Assembly: GCA_016795485.1 (NCBI GenBank)
Contig: JAEUHM010000043.1
Location: forward strand, 62,001-126,000
From: Verrucomicrobiaceae bacterium
GTDB lineage: Bacteria > Verrucomicrobiota > Verrucomicrobiia > Verrucomicrobiales > Verrucomicrobiaceae
DNA: 64,000 bases
Direction: 5' to 3'
Shown here one piece after another: positions 15,696-24,901 of the stretch. Made by a program: the position numbers and the translations under genes. How positions within the stretch are numbered: position 1 is the first letter of the stretch; every line of letters starts with the position of its first letter. The notes beneath the pieces are model-generated. The model saw nothing but the letters and a program-made list of their open reading frames with translations. It had not been told where the DNA came from and searched no databases.

Positions 15696-18215
15696 ATGCC
15701 GGGCCAGATGTCGTCCGATGCAGCCATGACACCGATGATGAAGCAGTACACCGCCATGCGGCGGGAGCTGCCCGAAGACGTGTTGCTGTTTTTCAGGTTG
15801 GGTGACTTCTATGAGCTCTTTTTTGAAGATGCTAAGACGGCTGCTCCGTTATTGAACGTGGCTTTGACCAAGCGCGGAGGTATCCCCATGTGCGGCGTGC
15901 CGCACCACGCGTCCCAGGGTTATATCGCTAAGTTGGTGACCCATGGAAAGCGGGTGGCGATTGCAGAGCAAAGGGGTGATGTAGTGCCTGGCAAGCTAGT
16001 GGAGCGCGAGATCGCGCAGATCATTAGCGCCGGCACCGTAAATGACCTCAATCTGCTCGACAGCTCACGGCCTAACTATCTTGTGTCGGTCTATCAAGTG
16101 GGCAAGAGGCTTGGGTTAGCTTGTGTGGATCATACCACGGGTGAGTTTGAGGTCTCTGAGTATGGCGAAATAGCTGAGTTGGTCGATGAACTGCAGCGCC
16201 TTGGCGCATCAGAGATCATTTTTAGCGAAGCTCAGCGAGATTTTGCGGCTCAAGCCGGGCTATCCACAGCTCTCGCGTGCGAGGACTATCTGTTTCTTTT
16301 CGATCAGGGAGTCCATAGCCTAACACAGCACTTTAAGGTGCAGTCCCTTGATGGATTTGGATGTTCGGGAATGAACGCGGCGATTTGTGCGGCTGGAGCG
16401 ATTTTGCAGTATCTACAATTTCAACTCCGCCGAAGTGTGGATCACATCCGCCGACTGCGTGTGGCTCAGCCTGGGGACTGTGTGCTGATTGATGCCGCAA
16501 GCCAAGGGCACCTGGAATTGGTCACATGCCGCGGTGGCAGTCAGCATACGTTGTTGGCTTCATTGGACCGCACTTGTACGCCGATGGGTGCTCGTAAGTT
16601 GCGGCACTGGCTCTTGCATCCGCTTCGGGATCTCGAGAAGCTCAATCATAGACAGGAAGCCATAGCCGCGTTTTTGAATGAAGCACCAGTTCTTGGACAA
16701 ATCCGCTCGCTGTTAAAGGACATTCGTGACCTTGAGCGGACGAGTGGTCGTCTCAGCCAGGGTAGTGGAAACGGGCGTGATTTGCAGATGCTGGCGAGCT
16801 CGTTGGAGATCATTCCTGGACTGAGGACGATGCTGGAGACGCTGGAGCAGGATTGCTCTCAACTGCGGGCGATTCGTGAAGGTCTCCGTGACCTAAACGA
16901 GATTGCCGGTGAGATACAGCGGGCGATTGCTGACGAGCCACCGATTCAAATCAAGGAAGGCGGCGTTTTTCGCATCGGCTATCACGAGACGCTCGACGAA
17001 CTACGCAACGCCTCCTCGCTTGGTCGCCAATGGATCGCTGATCTTCAGAACCGCGAGATTGAGCGTACTGGTATCAAGAGCCTCAAGATAAAATACAACG
17101 CGGTGTTCGGTTACTTCATCGAGATCACCAAGGCAAATCTCGAGTCCGTGCCGACAGATTACCATCGAAAGCAAACGACGGTGAACGGCGAGCGCTTCAT
17201 CACGGATGAGCTGAAGAAGATGGAGGACAAGATCTTGGGCGCTGAAGAAAGGAGCAAAGCGCTAGAGTATGAACTGTTTGTGGCGCTCCGGAGCAAGGTG
17301 CTCGAGCATCTTGAGGCGATCCAAGAGACAGCTGAGTCCGTGGGCGTTTTGGATGCGCTCTGTAGTCTTGCAGAGACAGCGAGGCTTTACAATTACGTGC
17401 GTCCAACGCTGAATGAGACGCGAAACCTTTTCATTCGGGAAGGGAGGCATCCAGTTCTTGATCAAACACTGACTGGAGGAGAGCGTTTCGTCCCCAACGA
17501 CGTGACTTTGGAACCGGAGCAGAATCGGCTGATCTTGATTACAGGTCCTAACATGGCGGGCAAGAGCACTTATTTGCGTCAGGTTGCGCTGTTAACCCTC
17601 ATGGCTCAGATGGGTAGTTATGTGCCTGCAGCGAGCGCTGAGATTGGACTGGTGGATCGCATTTTCACCCGGATCGGAGCCAGTGACGACATCGCCCGAG
17701 GCCAGAGCACCTTTATGGTGGAGATGAATGAAACGGCGCTCATTCTAAACAATGCCACGGAGCGGAGTCTGGTGATTTTGGACGAGATTGGTCGTGGGAC
17801 AAGCACCTTTGACGGTCTGAGCATCGCCTGGAGCGTGGCCGAACATCTCCACGATGCCATCGGAGCCCGTTGTCTCTTTGCAACACACTACCACGAGATT
17901 ACCGCCCTAGCTCAAAGTCGATCCGCTGTTCAGAACTACAACGTGGCGGTCAAAGAGTGGAATCATCAGATCATCTTCTTGAGGAAGATCGTGCCAGGCA
18001 GTGCTGAAAAGAGTTACGGCATCCAAGTGGCGCGTTTGGCCGGTCTCCCCGAAGGAGTGATTGCACGAGCAAGAGAGGTGCTAAGCGAGTTGGAGGCGGG
18101 CCATCAACCAGTAGACAGCGTCAAGGATGTGCCTGTGGCGAAGTCAGTGCCTTCGAGTTCCCGCAGACGAAAGGGCAGGGATATTGACGACCGACAGATG
18201 GATTTGTTTGGTTGA
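15696..18215 (+). CDS. mutS: DNA mismatch repair protein MutS
   Basis: The product is 839 aa, close to the usual 850. Seen in order: the mismatch-reading motif DFYELF (Phe-x-Glu) near residue 37; connector, core and clamp domains; the ATPase with Walker A GPNMAGKST at about 622; the signature STFMVEMNE; Walker B VILDEIGRGTSTFDG; and the helix-turn-helix at the end of the ATPase (HYHEITAL). The C-terminus has the basic tail before a short beta-clamp-like end (MDLFG). MutS recognises mispaired or looped bases and recruits MutL. ATG at 15696 is used; MSSDAAM at 15708 is an alternative. No mutL lies in the window. Confidence 0.97.
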   Translation: MPGQMSSDAAMTPMMKQYTAMRRELPEDVLLFFRLGDFYELFFEDAKTAAPLLNVALTKRGGIPMCGVPHHASQGYIAKLVTHGKRVAIAEQRGDVVPGKLVEREIAQIISAGTVNDLNLLDSSRPNYLVSVYQVGKRLGLACVDHTTGEFEVSEYGEIAELVDELQRLGASEIIFSEAQRDFAAQAGLSTALACEDYLFLFDQGVHSLTQHFKVQSLDGFGCSGMNAAICAAGAILQYLQFQLRRSVDHIRRLRVAQPGDCVLIDAASQGHLELVTCRGGSQHTLLASLDRTCTPMGARKLRHWLLHPLRDLEKLNHRQEAIAAFLNEAPVLGQIRSLLKDIRDLERTSGRLSQGSGNGRDLQMLASSLEIIPGLRTMLETLEQDCSQLRAIREGLRDLNEIAGEIQRAIADEPPIQIKEGGVFRIGYHETLDELRNASSLGRQWIADLQNREIERTGIKSLKIKYNAVFGYFIEITKANLESVPTDYHRKQTTVNGERFITDELKKMEDKILGAEERSKALEYELFVALRSKVLEHLEAIQETAESVGVLDALCSLAETARLYNYVRPTLNETRNLFIREGRHPVLDQTLTGGERFVPNDVTLEPEQNRLILITGPNMAGKSTYLRQVALLTLMAQMGSYVPAASAEIGLVDRIFTRIGASDDIARGQSTFMVEMNETALILNNATERSLVILDEIGRGTSTFDGLSIAWSVAEHLHDAIGARCLFATHYHEITALAQSRSAVQNYNVAVKEWNHQIIFLRKIVPGSAEKSYGIQVARLAGLPEGVIARAREVLSELEAGHQPVDSVKDVPVAKSVPSSSRRRKGRDIDDRQMDLFG

Positions 18216-18245
18216 ACCAGTGTATGCTCCACAGCCTGCTATAAT

Positions 18246-18265
18246 TACAATATCTTGTTATTGTA
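18246..18265. terminator. AT-rich hairpin between convergent mutS and aroC
   Basis: TACAATA (18246-18252), a 6-base loop and TATTGTA (18259-18265) form a 7-bp stem directly next to the aroC stop codon. It lies in the only gap between two convergent genes. The stem is weak and there is no clear U-run, so the call is tentative. Confidence 0.3.
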
Positions 18266-19363
18266 TCATGCTACATTATCCATAATCTGGGCTCGCTGGC
18301 GTAGAAAGTGGTCAACAATCACCAAGTGGACCATCGCTTCCACAATGGGCACGGCCCGCGGAAGAACACAGGGATCATGGCGTCCCCTAGCGGCCAAAGT
18401 GGTGTCAGTGCCTGCAGCTGAGACAGTCTTTTGCTCCTGCAAAATGGTCGCGGTGGGCTTAAAGGCCACGCGGAAAATGATCGTCTCTCCATTGCTAATG
18501 CCGCCCTGGATACCACCGCTTCGATTGGTCCGGGTCCGAACTTTGTCGCCATCCATGTAGAACTCGTCGTTGTGCTCGCGGCCAGTCAGAAGTGTCCCTG
18601 AAAACCCTGACCCCAACTCGAATCCTTTTGTCGCTGGCAGCGAAAGCATCGCCTTGGCGAGGTCAGCTTCCAGTTTATCAAAAACAGGTTCGCCGAGGCC
18701 TGGTGGAACCCCGCGGACTACGCATTCGATCACTCCACCCACGGAATCGCCCTCAGATCGGACTTTCTCGATCAACTGAATCATTTTCTCCGCTGCGGCG
18801 GGGTCACAGGTGCGGACGATGTTTGATTCAATGACGTCTGGATCTGGGTTTTGGCAGATAGTCTCTGCGGCCGAGATGTGCTGGACGGATTTGACAAAGG
18901 CAACGCACTGGTAGGCCGGGATGGCTGCCCGGATCACTTTTTTGGCGATAGCTCCGGCTGCCACCCGTCCGATAGTTTCGCGTGCCGATGCTCTGCCGCC
19001 CCCACTGATCGCCCGAACGCCGTATTTGGCATCGTAGGTGTAATCGGCATGAGATGGCCGATAGGCGGCTTCCATCTCTTTGTAGGCTGAAGGTCGTTGG
19101 TCCGTGTTTTGGACGACAACCGCAATGGGGGTTCCTAAAGTTTGACCATCGACCACGCCACTGAGGATCGAAGCACTGTCCGGCTCTTTGCGAGGTGTGA
19201 CAATCTTACTCTGGCCCGGTTTCCGGCGATCCAGTTCAGCCTGGAGGTCCTCGACCGTTAGTGGGATTCGTGGAGGGCAGCCATCCACAATGACTCCGAT
19301 CGCGGGTCCATGGGACTCGCCGAAGGTGCTGATGCGAAAAAGGGTGCCGAAGGTGCTGGCCAT
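18266..19363 (-). CDS. aroC: chorismate synthase
   Basis: The product is 365 aa, typical for the family. It starts [26 protein letters not shown] (parts FGESHG and VDGCPP are the first signature) and has the second signature [25 protein letters not shown] around residues 117-141 and the third, [12 protein letters not shown], near 290. These bind reduced FMN and the substrate. The enzyme converts 5-enolpyruvylshikimate-3-phosphate to chorismate, the branch point of aromatic amino acid synthesis. No other shikimate gene is near. It is convergent with mutS and divergent from the small lipoprotein gene. Confidence 0.97.
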   Translation of the reverse strand: MASTFGTLFRISTFGESHGPAIGVIVDGCPPRIPLTVEDLQAELDRRKPGQSKIVTPRKEPDSASILSGVVDGQTLGTPIAVVVQNTDQRPSAYKEMEAAYRPSHADYTYDAKYGVRAISGGGRASARETIGRVAAGAIAKKVIRAAIPAYQCVAFVKSVQHISAAETICQNPDPDVIESNIVRTCDPAAAEKMIQLIEKVRSEGDSVGGVIECVVRGVPPGLGEPVFDKLEADLAKAMLSLPATKGFELGSGFSGTLLTGREHNDEFYMDGDKVRTRTNRSGGIQGGISNGETIIFRVAFKPTATILQEQKTVSAAGTDTTLAARGRHDPCVLPRAVPIVEAMVHLVIVDHFLRQRAQIMDNVA

Positions 19364-19467
19364 ACGTTGTTCATTGGGGGAACAGCGTCATGGTCGCAAG
19401 AGATTTTAGTTTTTCGATTTGAGATTTTGGGTTTGGCGGCCCGCATGGTATATTTTGGCGTTATTTC

Positions 19468-19776
19468 ATGAAAACGCTCCCTCGCCTTCTGGCCCTTTTT
19501 GGGCTGGTATTGACTTTGTCGTCTTGCTCGTTGATCAAGGCACCGTTCCAGCTGCTTAACAGGGCGGCTAGTGCTGTCCTTGCTCCTGTCGGGGGTCTTG
19601 GAGGTGCGGCACAGCTTGCTCCTTTGCTTCTGGATGCCAAGGATGGGCAACGTAAGCCGATCAAGGGGATGGAGCGGTCATTGGATGACGGTAGCGCGCC
19701 ATCTCAGCAGCCATTCAGTGAGACCCAAATGGCCCGTTCCACTCCCGCTAAGTCTTCTAGCGGCGCCGAAGGATAA
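19468..19776 (+). CDS. small lipoprotein
   Basis: The product is 102 aa. The signal sequence MKTLPRLLALFGLVLTLSSC ends in a lipobox (LSSC, Cys20), so signal peptidase II cleavage and lipid anchoring are expected. The mature part has a glycine-rich stretch (LAPVGGLGGAAQLAP) and a low-complexity Ser/Ala tail. No family is recognised. It overlaps the 3' end of the convergent methyltransferase gene by 20 bp. The start codon and lipobox make it a convincing small gene. Confidence 0.75.
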   Translation: MKTLPRLLALFGLVLTLSSCSLIKAPFQLLNRAASAVLAPVGGLGGAAQLAPLLLDAKDGQRKPIKGMERSLDDGSAPSQQPFSETQMARSTPAKSSSGAEG

Positions 19777-20536
19777 GCACGACATCGGAATACGAATCAT
19801 CGAGTTCCCGTGTCTGCCGGATGTCATGCTGAAAGTCATGACAGGCCACGAGTTCAAGGTCAGGCGAGACTTTCTTTATCAGGTCTTTGACTTGTTTCGC
19901 GTTGTAGGTGCGGAATGCCCAATGAGTTTCCTGAAGTTCGCTGCGGCCGTTTTGTGTGATCTTTAGACGCGTTCTTATTTTCTCAAGCCGTGTTCGGCGA
20001 TCCGGCGGCCATGTTCGTGTGTTGCACACGACCTGCCGACCATCGCGTTCTCCTACCCAGCGCTCATGTTCACAACGCTCATTTGAGTAGTCAGTGAGGT
20101 GGATTCCGAGGACGTAGATTCCGCCTGACCTTAAATGACTCGCAACGCACATCAGGTGGCTTCGTGCGTCCACCTCAGTGAGCAAATACTTGAATGTGCT
20201 CACAAGACAATGAGCTAACTCGTAACCTTTGAGCGGACAATTAAAGGACTCCATCCGATCCTTCCAGACGTTTGCCTCTGGCACTCGATGTGAAGCGTAC
20301 TCGACCATTGCATCACTGAGATCGAAGCCATGGACACGACAGCCTTCGTTCGCAAGGGCTTTGAGGAGTCTACCCGATCCACATGCAGGCTCGATCACGG
20401 TTGGCATTCCTTTTTGTCCATGCGCATAGGTGGCGTAAGCATCGAGGATGAATCTGGCCTCCTGCGCTGTGTCCGCATCGAAGATGATGTCGTAGTCGTG
20501 AGGCGTGTCGTACCAGTCGCGCAGAGATGTTTGCAT
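19757..20536 (-). CDS. class I SAM-dependent methyltransferase
   Basis: The product is 259 aa from the ATG at 20536. The Rossmann SAM-binding motif I is VIEPACGSGRLLKAL, followed by the acidic residue of motif II in VHGFDLSDAMVEYA. The family transfers methyl groups to small molecules or macromolecules; the substrate is not evident. In-frame starts further up (20593 and 20644) would overlap the divergent thioesterase gene and add a basic, non-conserved stretch, so the shorter form is preferred. That leaves a 55-bp divergent promoter region. It may be regulated together with the thioesterase/metallopeptidase pair across that gap. Confidence 0.85.
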   Translation of the reverse strand: MQTSLRDWYDTPHDYDIIFDADTAQEARFILDAYATYAHGQKGMPTVIEPACGSGRLLKALANEGCRVHGFDLSDAMVEYASHRVPEANVWKDRMESFNCPLKGYELAHCLVSTFKYLLTEVDARSHLMCVASHLRSGGIYVLGIHLTDYSNERCEHERWVGERDGRQVVCNTRTWPPDRRTRLEKIRTRLKITQNGRSELQETHWAFRTYNAKQVKDLIKKVSPDLELVACHDFQHDIRQTRELDDSYSDVVLILRRR

Positions 20537-20591
20537 TTTCTTTGCTGCTCGTTGTAGACGCAGATGGTGGTCTCGTCGAGGGATACCCGGC

Positions 20592-21011
20592 ATGGATGAG
20601 CGCACGAGAATCGAAACCAGAGAAGAAGTTATGTTCTTTGACACCGATGCTGGTGGTGTCGTGCATAATCTGGCCTACCTCAGAATGATCGAAACGGCTC
20701 GGACAAGACTTGGAGCGAGATTGGGTCTATCACTTCGTGAGATGGCTGAAAGTGGTCTCTTCGCGGTGGTGGTGCGGACAGAGATCGATTACCGCCGACC
20801 AGGTAAATTGGGCGATTGGGTCACGGTTGTTGGCCGCCTGGAGAGTATTGAGAGAGCCCGGTTTTGGTGCGCCTTTGAGATGAGACGTGATAGTGATCAA
20901 ACGTTGTTAGTGACGTGTCGTCAGCAACTGGCCATGGTTCAGATGCCAGAGGGAAAACCAGCTCGGTTGCCTGAGGTCTGGAGATCTGAGTTTGCTTACC
21001 TTGTGAAATGA
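20592..21011 (+). CDS. acyl-CoA thioesterase (YbgC/FadM-like, hotdog fold)
   Basis: The product is 139 aa with the 4HBT hotdog fold. The catalytic segment FFDTDAGGVVHNLAYLR (about 15-31) contains the Asp and the His/Asn typical of YbgC and 4-hydroxybenzoyl-CoA thioesterases, and IDYRRPGKLGDWVTV is the usual central strand. The enzyme cleaves acyl-CoA thioesters in the cytoplasm. The start at ATG 20592 is immediately before the family's first strand. The stop overlaps the next gene start (ATGA), so the metallopeptidase is co-translated. Confidence 0.88.
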   Translation: MDERTRIETREEVMFFDTDAGGVVHNLAYLRMIETARTRLGARLGLSLREMAESGLFAVVVRTEIDYRRPGKLGDWVTVVGRLESIERARFWCAFEMRRDSDQTLLVTCRQQLAMVQMPEGKPARLPEVWRSEFAYLVK

Positions 21012-21388
21012 ATCGCCCGCCACTTCCCATCAATCGTGCTCGGATCAGCAGGATCGCCGAAGGCGTGGTTGCCCACACCCTCCGAAAGCTTCCAAAGAAT
21101 GTTGGCGATGCTGCACAAAACTGTGCAATCAACCTTGTATGGTCAGGAGATGACGTTTGTGAGGGAAGTGGGGATGACCTTCTTGGCTGGTTTGATGGAG
21201 TCAGCGTCAAAGAAACGGATGGGACTGAGTTTCCGCCAAAAATCTTTCTTGTGTTAGATCGTTTGTGGGAGTTTTCCGAGCGGCGGCCGGCTTTGTTTGA
21301 GCAAGAAGTCGCAGTCACTCTGTTGCATGAGTTGGGGCACTATCTTGGTCTCGACGAGGACGAGATTGCCGATCGCGGTCTGGCCTGA
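21008..21388 (+). CDS. small zincin metallopeptidase (PF06262-like)
   Basis: The product is 126 aa, the usual size of this minimal metallopeptidase family. The zinc motif is HELGHYLGLDEDE at the C-terminal end (HExxHxxGxxE/D, about residues 107-119). There is no signal peptide, so it is cytoplasmic. Family members are conserved across bacteria but largely uncharacterised. It overlaps the thioesterase gene by 4 bp and the dipeptidase gene follows 42 bp later. A small intracellular peptidase next to a thioesterase and a dipeptidase has no obvious shared pathway. Confidence 0.85.
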   Translation: MNRPPLPINRARISRIAEGVVAHTLRKLPKNVGDAAQNCAINLVWSGDDVCEGSGDDLLGWFDGVSVKETDGTEFPPKIFLVLDRLWEFSERRPALFEQEVAVTLLHELGHYLGLDEDEIADRGLA

Positions 21389-21430
21389 TTTCAAGTTGTC
21401 ATCGGGAACGAGTGTGAACTATCGGTGGCG

Positions 21431-22522
21431 ATGCGCACGCCACTGATTTTTGATTGCCACCTGGACCTCAGCCTCAACGGAATGGAGTACAATCGCGATC
21501 TCCGCCTTCCGATGAAAGAGATCCGGACGAGGGAAACCGGTATGAGCGATCTCAAGGGCAGGGGATGCGGGACAACAGCTCTACCTGACATGCGTGCTGG
21601 GCGAGTCGGCATCTGTGTTGCCACGCAGCTCGCTGGTTGCATGAAGGGTGCACGCCCTTTCGCAAACTGGATGTCTCCAGAGCAAGCCTGGGCTCAAACT
21701 CAGGGTCAGCTGGCATGGTATCGCGCTCTGGAAGATGATGGCCAAATGAAACAGATTTTCGGCTCGGCTGACTTAGAGGCTGCGATCCGACACTGGGAGG
21801 ACGACAGTGATGACAGTTCGAAGCCCATTTACTATGTGTTGAGTCTTGAAGGGGCAGATTCTATTCGTTCCGTTGGGCACCTTGAGAAGGCTTGGGCAAA
21901 TGGCCTGCGTGCTATGGGACCCGCTCACTATGGAGTGGGGCGGTGGGCACTCGGGCACGATCAGGTAGGTCCGTTGAGCAATGCCGGCAAAGAACTGGTG
22001 AAGGAGATGAGCAAGCTGGGGATGATCCTTGATGTCACGCATTTGAGTGATGGCTGCTTTTGGGATGCCTTGGAGATCCATGAGGGCGCGGTTTGGGCAA
22101 GTCACTCGAACTGTCGGGCTTTAGTTCCTGATCCGCGGCAGTTTGCCGATGAACAAATACAGGCGATCATTGAGCGGGGTGGCGTAGTCGGTGCTGCTTT
22201 GGATGCTTGGATGATGATTCCTGGATGGGTGAGGGGCAAAACGACGCCCCAAGAAGCGGGTCTAAAGTTGGAAGTGGTCGTGGACCATATTGATCATGTC
22301 TGCCAGTTGGCAGGAAACTCAAACCATGCAGGGATCGGCACTGACCTTGACGGCGGGTATGGCACTGAACAGACGCCGGCTGATCTGGACACGATTGCCG
22401 ATTTGGCCAGGATCCCTGATATGCTTCGTCAGAGAGGCTACACAGAACAGGATGTGCGAAACATTATGTCGGAGAACTACTTCCAACTGATGCGCACAGC
22501 ATGGGCGAGACTTGGTATTTAA
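21431..22522 (+). CDS. membrane dipeptidase family (M19) amidohydrolase
   Basis: The product is about 363 aa. It starts with the metal-binding DCHLD (family form HxD), has the bridging glutamate in LSLEGADSI (about residue 135), a histidine in LDVTHLSD, and the conserved SHSNCRAL segment, all typical of peptidase family M19 (renal dipeptidase). The C-terminal GIGTDLDGGYG is the last metal/substrate loop. There is no signal peptide, so this form is cytoplasmic, as in many bacterial members that act on L-Xaa-D-Ala-type or other dipeptides. The ATG at 21431 is chosen; a GTG two codons upstream (21425) is possible. Confidence 0.9.
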   Translation: MRTPLIFDCHLDLSLNGMEYNRDLRLPMKEIRTRETGMSDLKGRGCGTTALPDMRAGRVGICVATQLAGCMKGARPFANWMSPEQAWAQTQGQLAWYRALEDDGQMKQIFGSADLEAAIRHWEDDSDDSSKPIYYVLSLEGADSIRSVGHLEKAWANGLRAMGPAHYGVGRWALGHDQVGPLSNAGKELVKEMSKLGMILDVTHLSDGCFWDALEIHEGAVWASHSNCRALVPDPRQFADEQIQAIIERGGVVGAALDAWMMIPGWVRGKTTPQEAGLKLEVVVDHIDHVCQLAGNSNHAGIGTDLDGGYGTEQTPADLDTIADLARIPDMLRQRGYTEQDVRNIMSENYFQLMRTAWARLGI

Positions 22523-22757
22523 GTTGTCTCAAGTTTGAGTTTATTCGCACTACTGATAGTACGATTTGAGATTTGGCTGGATTATCTATTATCAGTAAGG
22601 GCTGTTGATATGTGAACTGCCCTGTTCCCCGCTTATTTAGCAGACGTTCCACTGTCAAATTGCGTGTGGGCAACTTTGGGAATGATTTCGACCGCATCGC
22701 CAATAAGACGCACAAGTGAGAAGTTTCTCAGATATGCCCCTTTATTTGGGCAGATGT

Positions 22758-23507
22758 TCACGAGTTATTCTGAACCTCTCGCTTGAGTTGTTCGAGAAGT
22801 GGACTTGCCAACGCGGCTGTCGCGGCAGCTGTCTCGGCTAGCTTTTTCGTTGATCCTTCTCCTGTCCCAAGTTGGACATCACCCCAGGACACGATGGCAC
22901 GGAAATGCCTTGCGTGAGGTGGCCCAGCCTCCTCAACAATATGGTAACTTGGAAGTGTCGCAGACTGTCCCTGAATGAGCTCTTGAAGGTGGCCTTTTGG
23001 GTTGGTTGTAGCCTCTGATGCGCCTACTTGAATCGTACAAATGGAAGGCTCGAAAAGATGATGCACCACTTGATGCAGTGCCTTGGGCCCTCCATCGAGA
23101 TAAACTGCACCGAGGAGTGCTTCGAGAGCGTCGGCGAGATTTGATGGGCGCGAGCGACCTCCGCTCGTGTCCTCGCCTCTTCCTAGAGTCAGATAAGTGC
23201 CGAGTTCAAGTTGGGTGGCTGCACGGGCAAGCGCCTTGGTTGAGACGATGGACGCTCGGATTTTGGTGAGTTGGCCTTCATCAGCTTCTGGGTAACGATC
23301 AAATAGAAGAGATGAGAGTGCCAGCTGAAGGGCCGCATCACCCAAGTATTCAAGTCGCTGGTTGTTTCTCGGACAGTTGGACGTGTCGGACGATACGCTT
23401 GGGTGTGTCAGGGCTTGGCGAAGCAAGTTGATGTTCTTGAACTGATAACTGATCCGCTGTTCTAGGCGGGAGTAGCTTGCAGCGAGCGTCCGATTATCCT
23501 TTAGCAT
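22758..23507 (-). CDS. rnc: ribonuclease III
   Basis: The product is 249 aa. The RNase III signature NQRLEYLGDAALQ (about 48-60) and the second acidic cluster ADALEALLGAVYLDGG give the two-metal active site. The C-terminal third is a double-stranded RNA-binding domain (GHLQELIQGQ to GSTKKLAETAAATAAL). It processes rRNA precursors and double-stranded RNA. The start is ATG at 23507. A 235-bp gap separates its stop from the dipeptidase gene. In that gap I see only one small inverted repeat and no gene. tRNA-His lies 31 bp upstream on the same strand. Confidence 0.96.
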   Translation of the reverse strand: MLKDNRTLAASYSRLEQRISYQFKNINLLRQALTHPSVSSDTSNCPRNNQRLEYLGDAALQLALSSLLFDRYPEADEGQLTKIRASIVSTKALARAATQLELGTYLTLGRGEDTSGGRSRPSNLADALEALLGAVYLDGGPKALHQVVHHLFEPSICTIQVGASEATTNPKGHLQELIQGQSATLPSYHIVEEAGPPHARHFRAIVSWGDVQLGTGEGSTKKLAETAAATAALASPLLEQLKREVQNNS

Positions 23508-23538
23508 CCGAGGGAACAGAATCTTTGATGGACAAAGA

Positions 23539-23614
23539 TGGGGTGATCGACGGGACTCGAACCCGCAACAACCAGAACCACAATCTGGGGCTCTACCATT
23601 GAGCTACGACCACC
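23539..23614 (-). tRNA. tRNA-His (anticodon GTG)
   Basis: The reverse strand folds into a full cloverleaf. The acceptor pairs GTGGTCG with CGATCAC; the D arm contains AGCTC...GAGC; the anticodon stem CCAGA/TCTGG holds the loop TTGTGGT, giving anticodon GTG; and the T arm is GCGGG TTCGAGT CCCGT. An extra G before the acceptor pairs with the discriminator C, the identity element for tRNA-His. CCA is encoded at the 3' end. Confidence 0.95.
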
Positions 23615-23673
23615 ATAACGAGAAGGGCGGTGAAACTAAGGCAGGTTGGCGAAAACGCCAGAGGTTTTTATCG

Positions 23674-24753
23674 TCAGTCGTTGAAGAAGTGCCGACCGGT
23701 CTGTCCCGCAGTCGTTTGGTTATCCACTTCCCAATAGACATGATCGAAGATCGTAGATGGTTCGGGATAGGGGCTGTTGTCGGCAAAAACAGCTGCGGAT
23801 TCTGCTTCCTGTTGGGCTGCTTTCTCGATGGCTTTCGCATCGGTCTCGGATAGCACGTTCTCGGTGATCAGGTGCTGGCGCCAAACATTGACTGGGTCAT
23901 GCTCGCGCTGGTAGCGCTCGATCTCCTCTTTGGTTCTGTAGACAGTCTTCATTGCGTCTGCCACAGAGTGCCCCTCATAACGATAGGTAGCGATTTCGAT
24001 GATACTGGGCCTACTTTCTTCGTGAGCCCGCTTCAATGCTTTGGCCGTGTGGGCGCGAACTTCGTAAAGATCGGAGCCATTGAAGTGATCCCAGTCAATG
24101 CCATAGGCTTCGGCCCGCTGTGCAAGGCAACCCGAGTAAGCTGAAGACCGCTGTTGGCTGGTGCCCATGGAGTAACCATTGTTTTCAATGACGTAGATGA
24201 CGGGTAGATCCCAGAGACCAGCTAGGTTGAGCGATTCATGAAAAGCCCCCTGATTGACAGCACCATCTCCCAGATAACAGAGCGCGGCTCCTTTTTGGCC
24301 CCTATACTTTAGGGCGTAGGCAAGACCAAGACCAAGGGGAGTTTGACCGGCAACGATGCCGTGCCCCCCCCAGTATCGTTTGTCGGGAGCAAAATAGTGC
24401 ATTGAGCCGCCTTTCCCCGAGGAGCAGCCGGTGGCTTTTCCGTAAAGCTCGGCCATGCACTCGTCCATGGTCATTCCAGCAGCAAGCGCATGACCATGGT
24501 CGCGGTAGGCGGTGATCACGTGATCATTTTCGCCAAGCAGTGACATTGTGCCGACGGCTACGGCTTCTTGCCCAATATAGAGGTGAAGAAAGCCACCCAT
24601 CTTACCCCCTTGATACTTTGTCAGAGAAGCCTGCTCGAACCTCCTGATACGAACCATCTTCCTGAAGAGTTCGATTTTGTCTTGAGCGGACAGGGATGAG
24701 TTCACCGGATCGTCGCGGTGAGATTGGGGCGAGGAGGAAGTCTTTTTGGCCAT
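23674..24753 (-). CDS. pdhA: pyruvate dehydrogenase E1 component, alpha subunit
   Basis: The product is 359 aa from the ATG at 24753. It has the thiamine diphosphate motif GDGAVNQGAFHESLN ending in ENNGYSM (about 190-225), and the typical GKMGGFLHLYIGQEA and GKGGSMHYF segments of the two-chain (alpha2beta2) E1. The region around the regulatory loop, TYRYEGHSVAD, is also conserved. It decarboxylates pyruvate and passes the acetyl group to E2. Unusually, no E1 beta or E2 gene is adjacent: downstream is tRNA-His and upstream is a parS site, so the subunits must be encoded elsewhere. A longer start at 24792 would add 13 residues. Confidence 0.93.
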   Translation of the reverse strand: MAKKTSSSPQSHRDDPVNSSLSAQDKIELFRKMVRIRRFEQASLTKYQGGKMGGFLHLYIGQEAVAVGTMSLLGENDHVITAYRDHGHALAAGMTMDECMAELYGKATGCSSGKGGSMHYFAPDKRYWGGHGIVAGQTPLGLGLAYALKYRGQKGAALCYLGDGAVNQGAFHESLNLAGLWDLPVIYVIENNGYSMGTSQQRSSAYSGCLAQRAEAYGIDWDHFNGSDLYEVRAHTAKALKRAHEESRPSIIEIATYRYEGHSVADAMKTVYRTKEEIERYQREHDPVNVWRQHLITENVLSETDAKAIEKAAQQEAESAAVFADNSPYPEPSTIFDHVYWEVDNQTTAGQTGRHFFND

Positions 24754-24813
24754 CGATAAGGGGTTCTGTCTGTGTAGCATAGCTAGTGCCACGCTTCCGG
24801 CAAGCGGTTGAAA

Positions 24814-24829
24814 TGTTCCACGTGGAACA
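24814..24829. other. parS centromere-like site (TGTTCCACGTGGAACA)
   Basis: A perfect 16-bp palindrome matches the ParB-binding parS consensus (variants of TGTTNCACGTGNAACA). It lies in the divergent gap between the PDH E1 alpha and mnmG genes. A second identical site is 842 bp further, inside mnmG. Confidence 0.85.
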
Positions 24830-24901
24830 CAAATGGCTACGTTTGCGACCGACGTTGCAGGTTCAACAAATTGGAGCTAGGAACGGGATTGTGACGACGG
24901 A

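Noticed and set aside
20581-20644. Longer methyltransferase start overlapping the thioesterase start
   Set aside because: The extra residues are basic and non-conserved, and would overlap a divergent gene start; the ATG at 20536 is simpler.
22464-22715. Minus-strand 83-aa frame in the gap after the dipeptidase gene
   Set aside because: It overlaps the dipeptidase 3' end, shows no family resemblance and has no clear ribosome site.
24513-24526. Perfect palindrome TGATCACGTGATCA
   Set aside because: It shares the CACGTG core with parS but the outer bases do not match. It lies in PDH coding sequence (DHVITAY) and can be explained by the codons.
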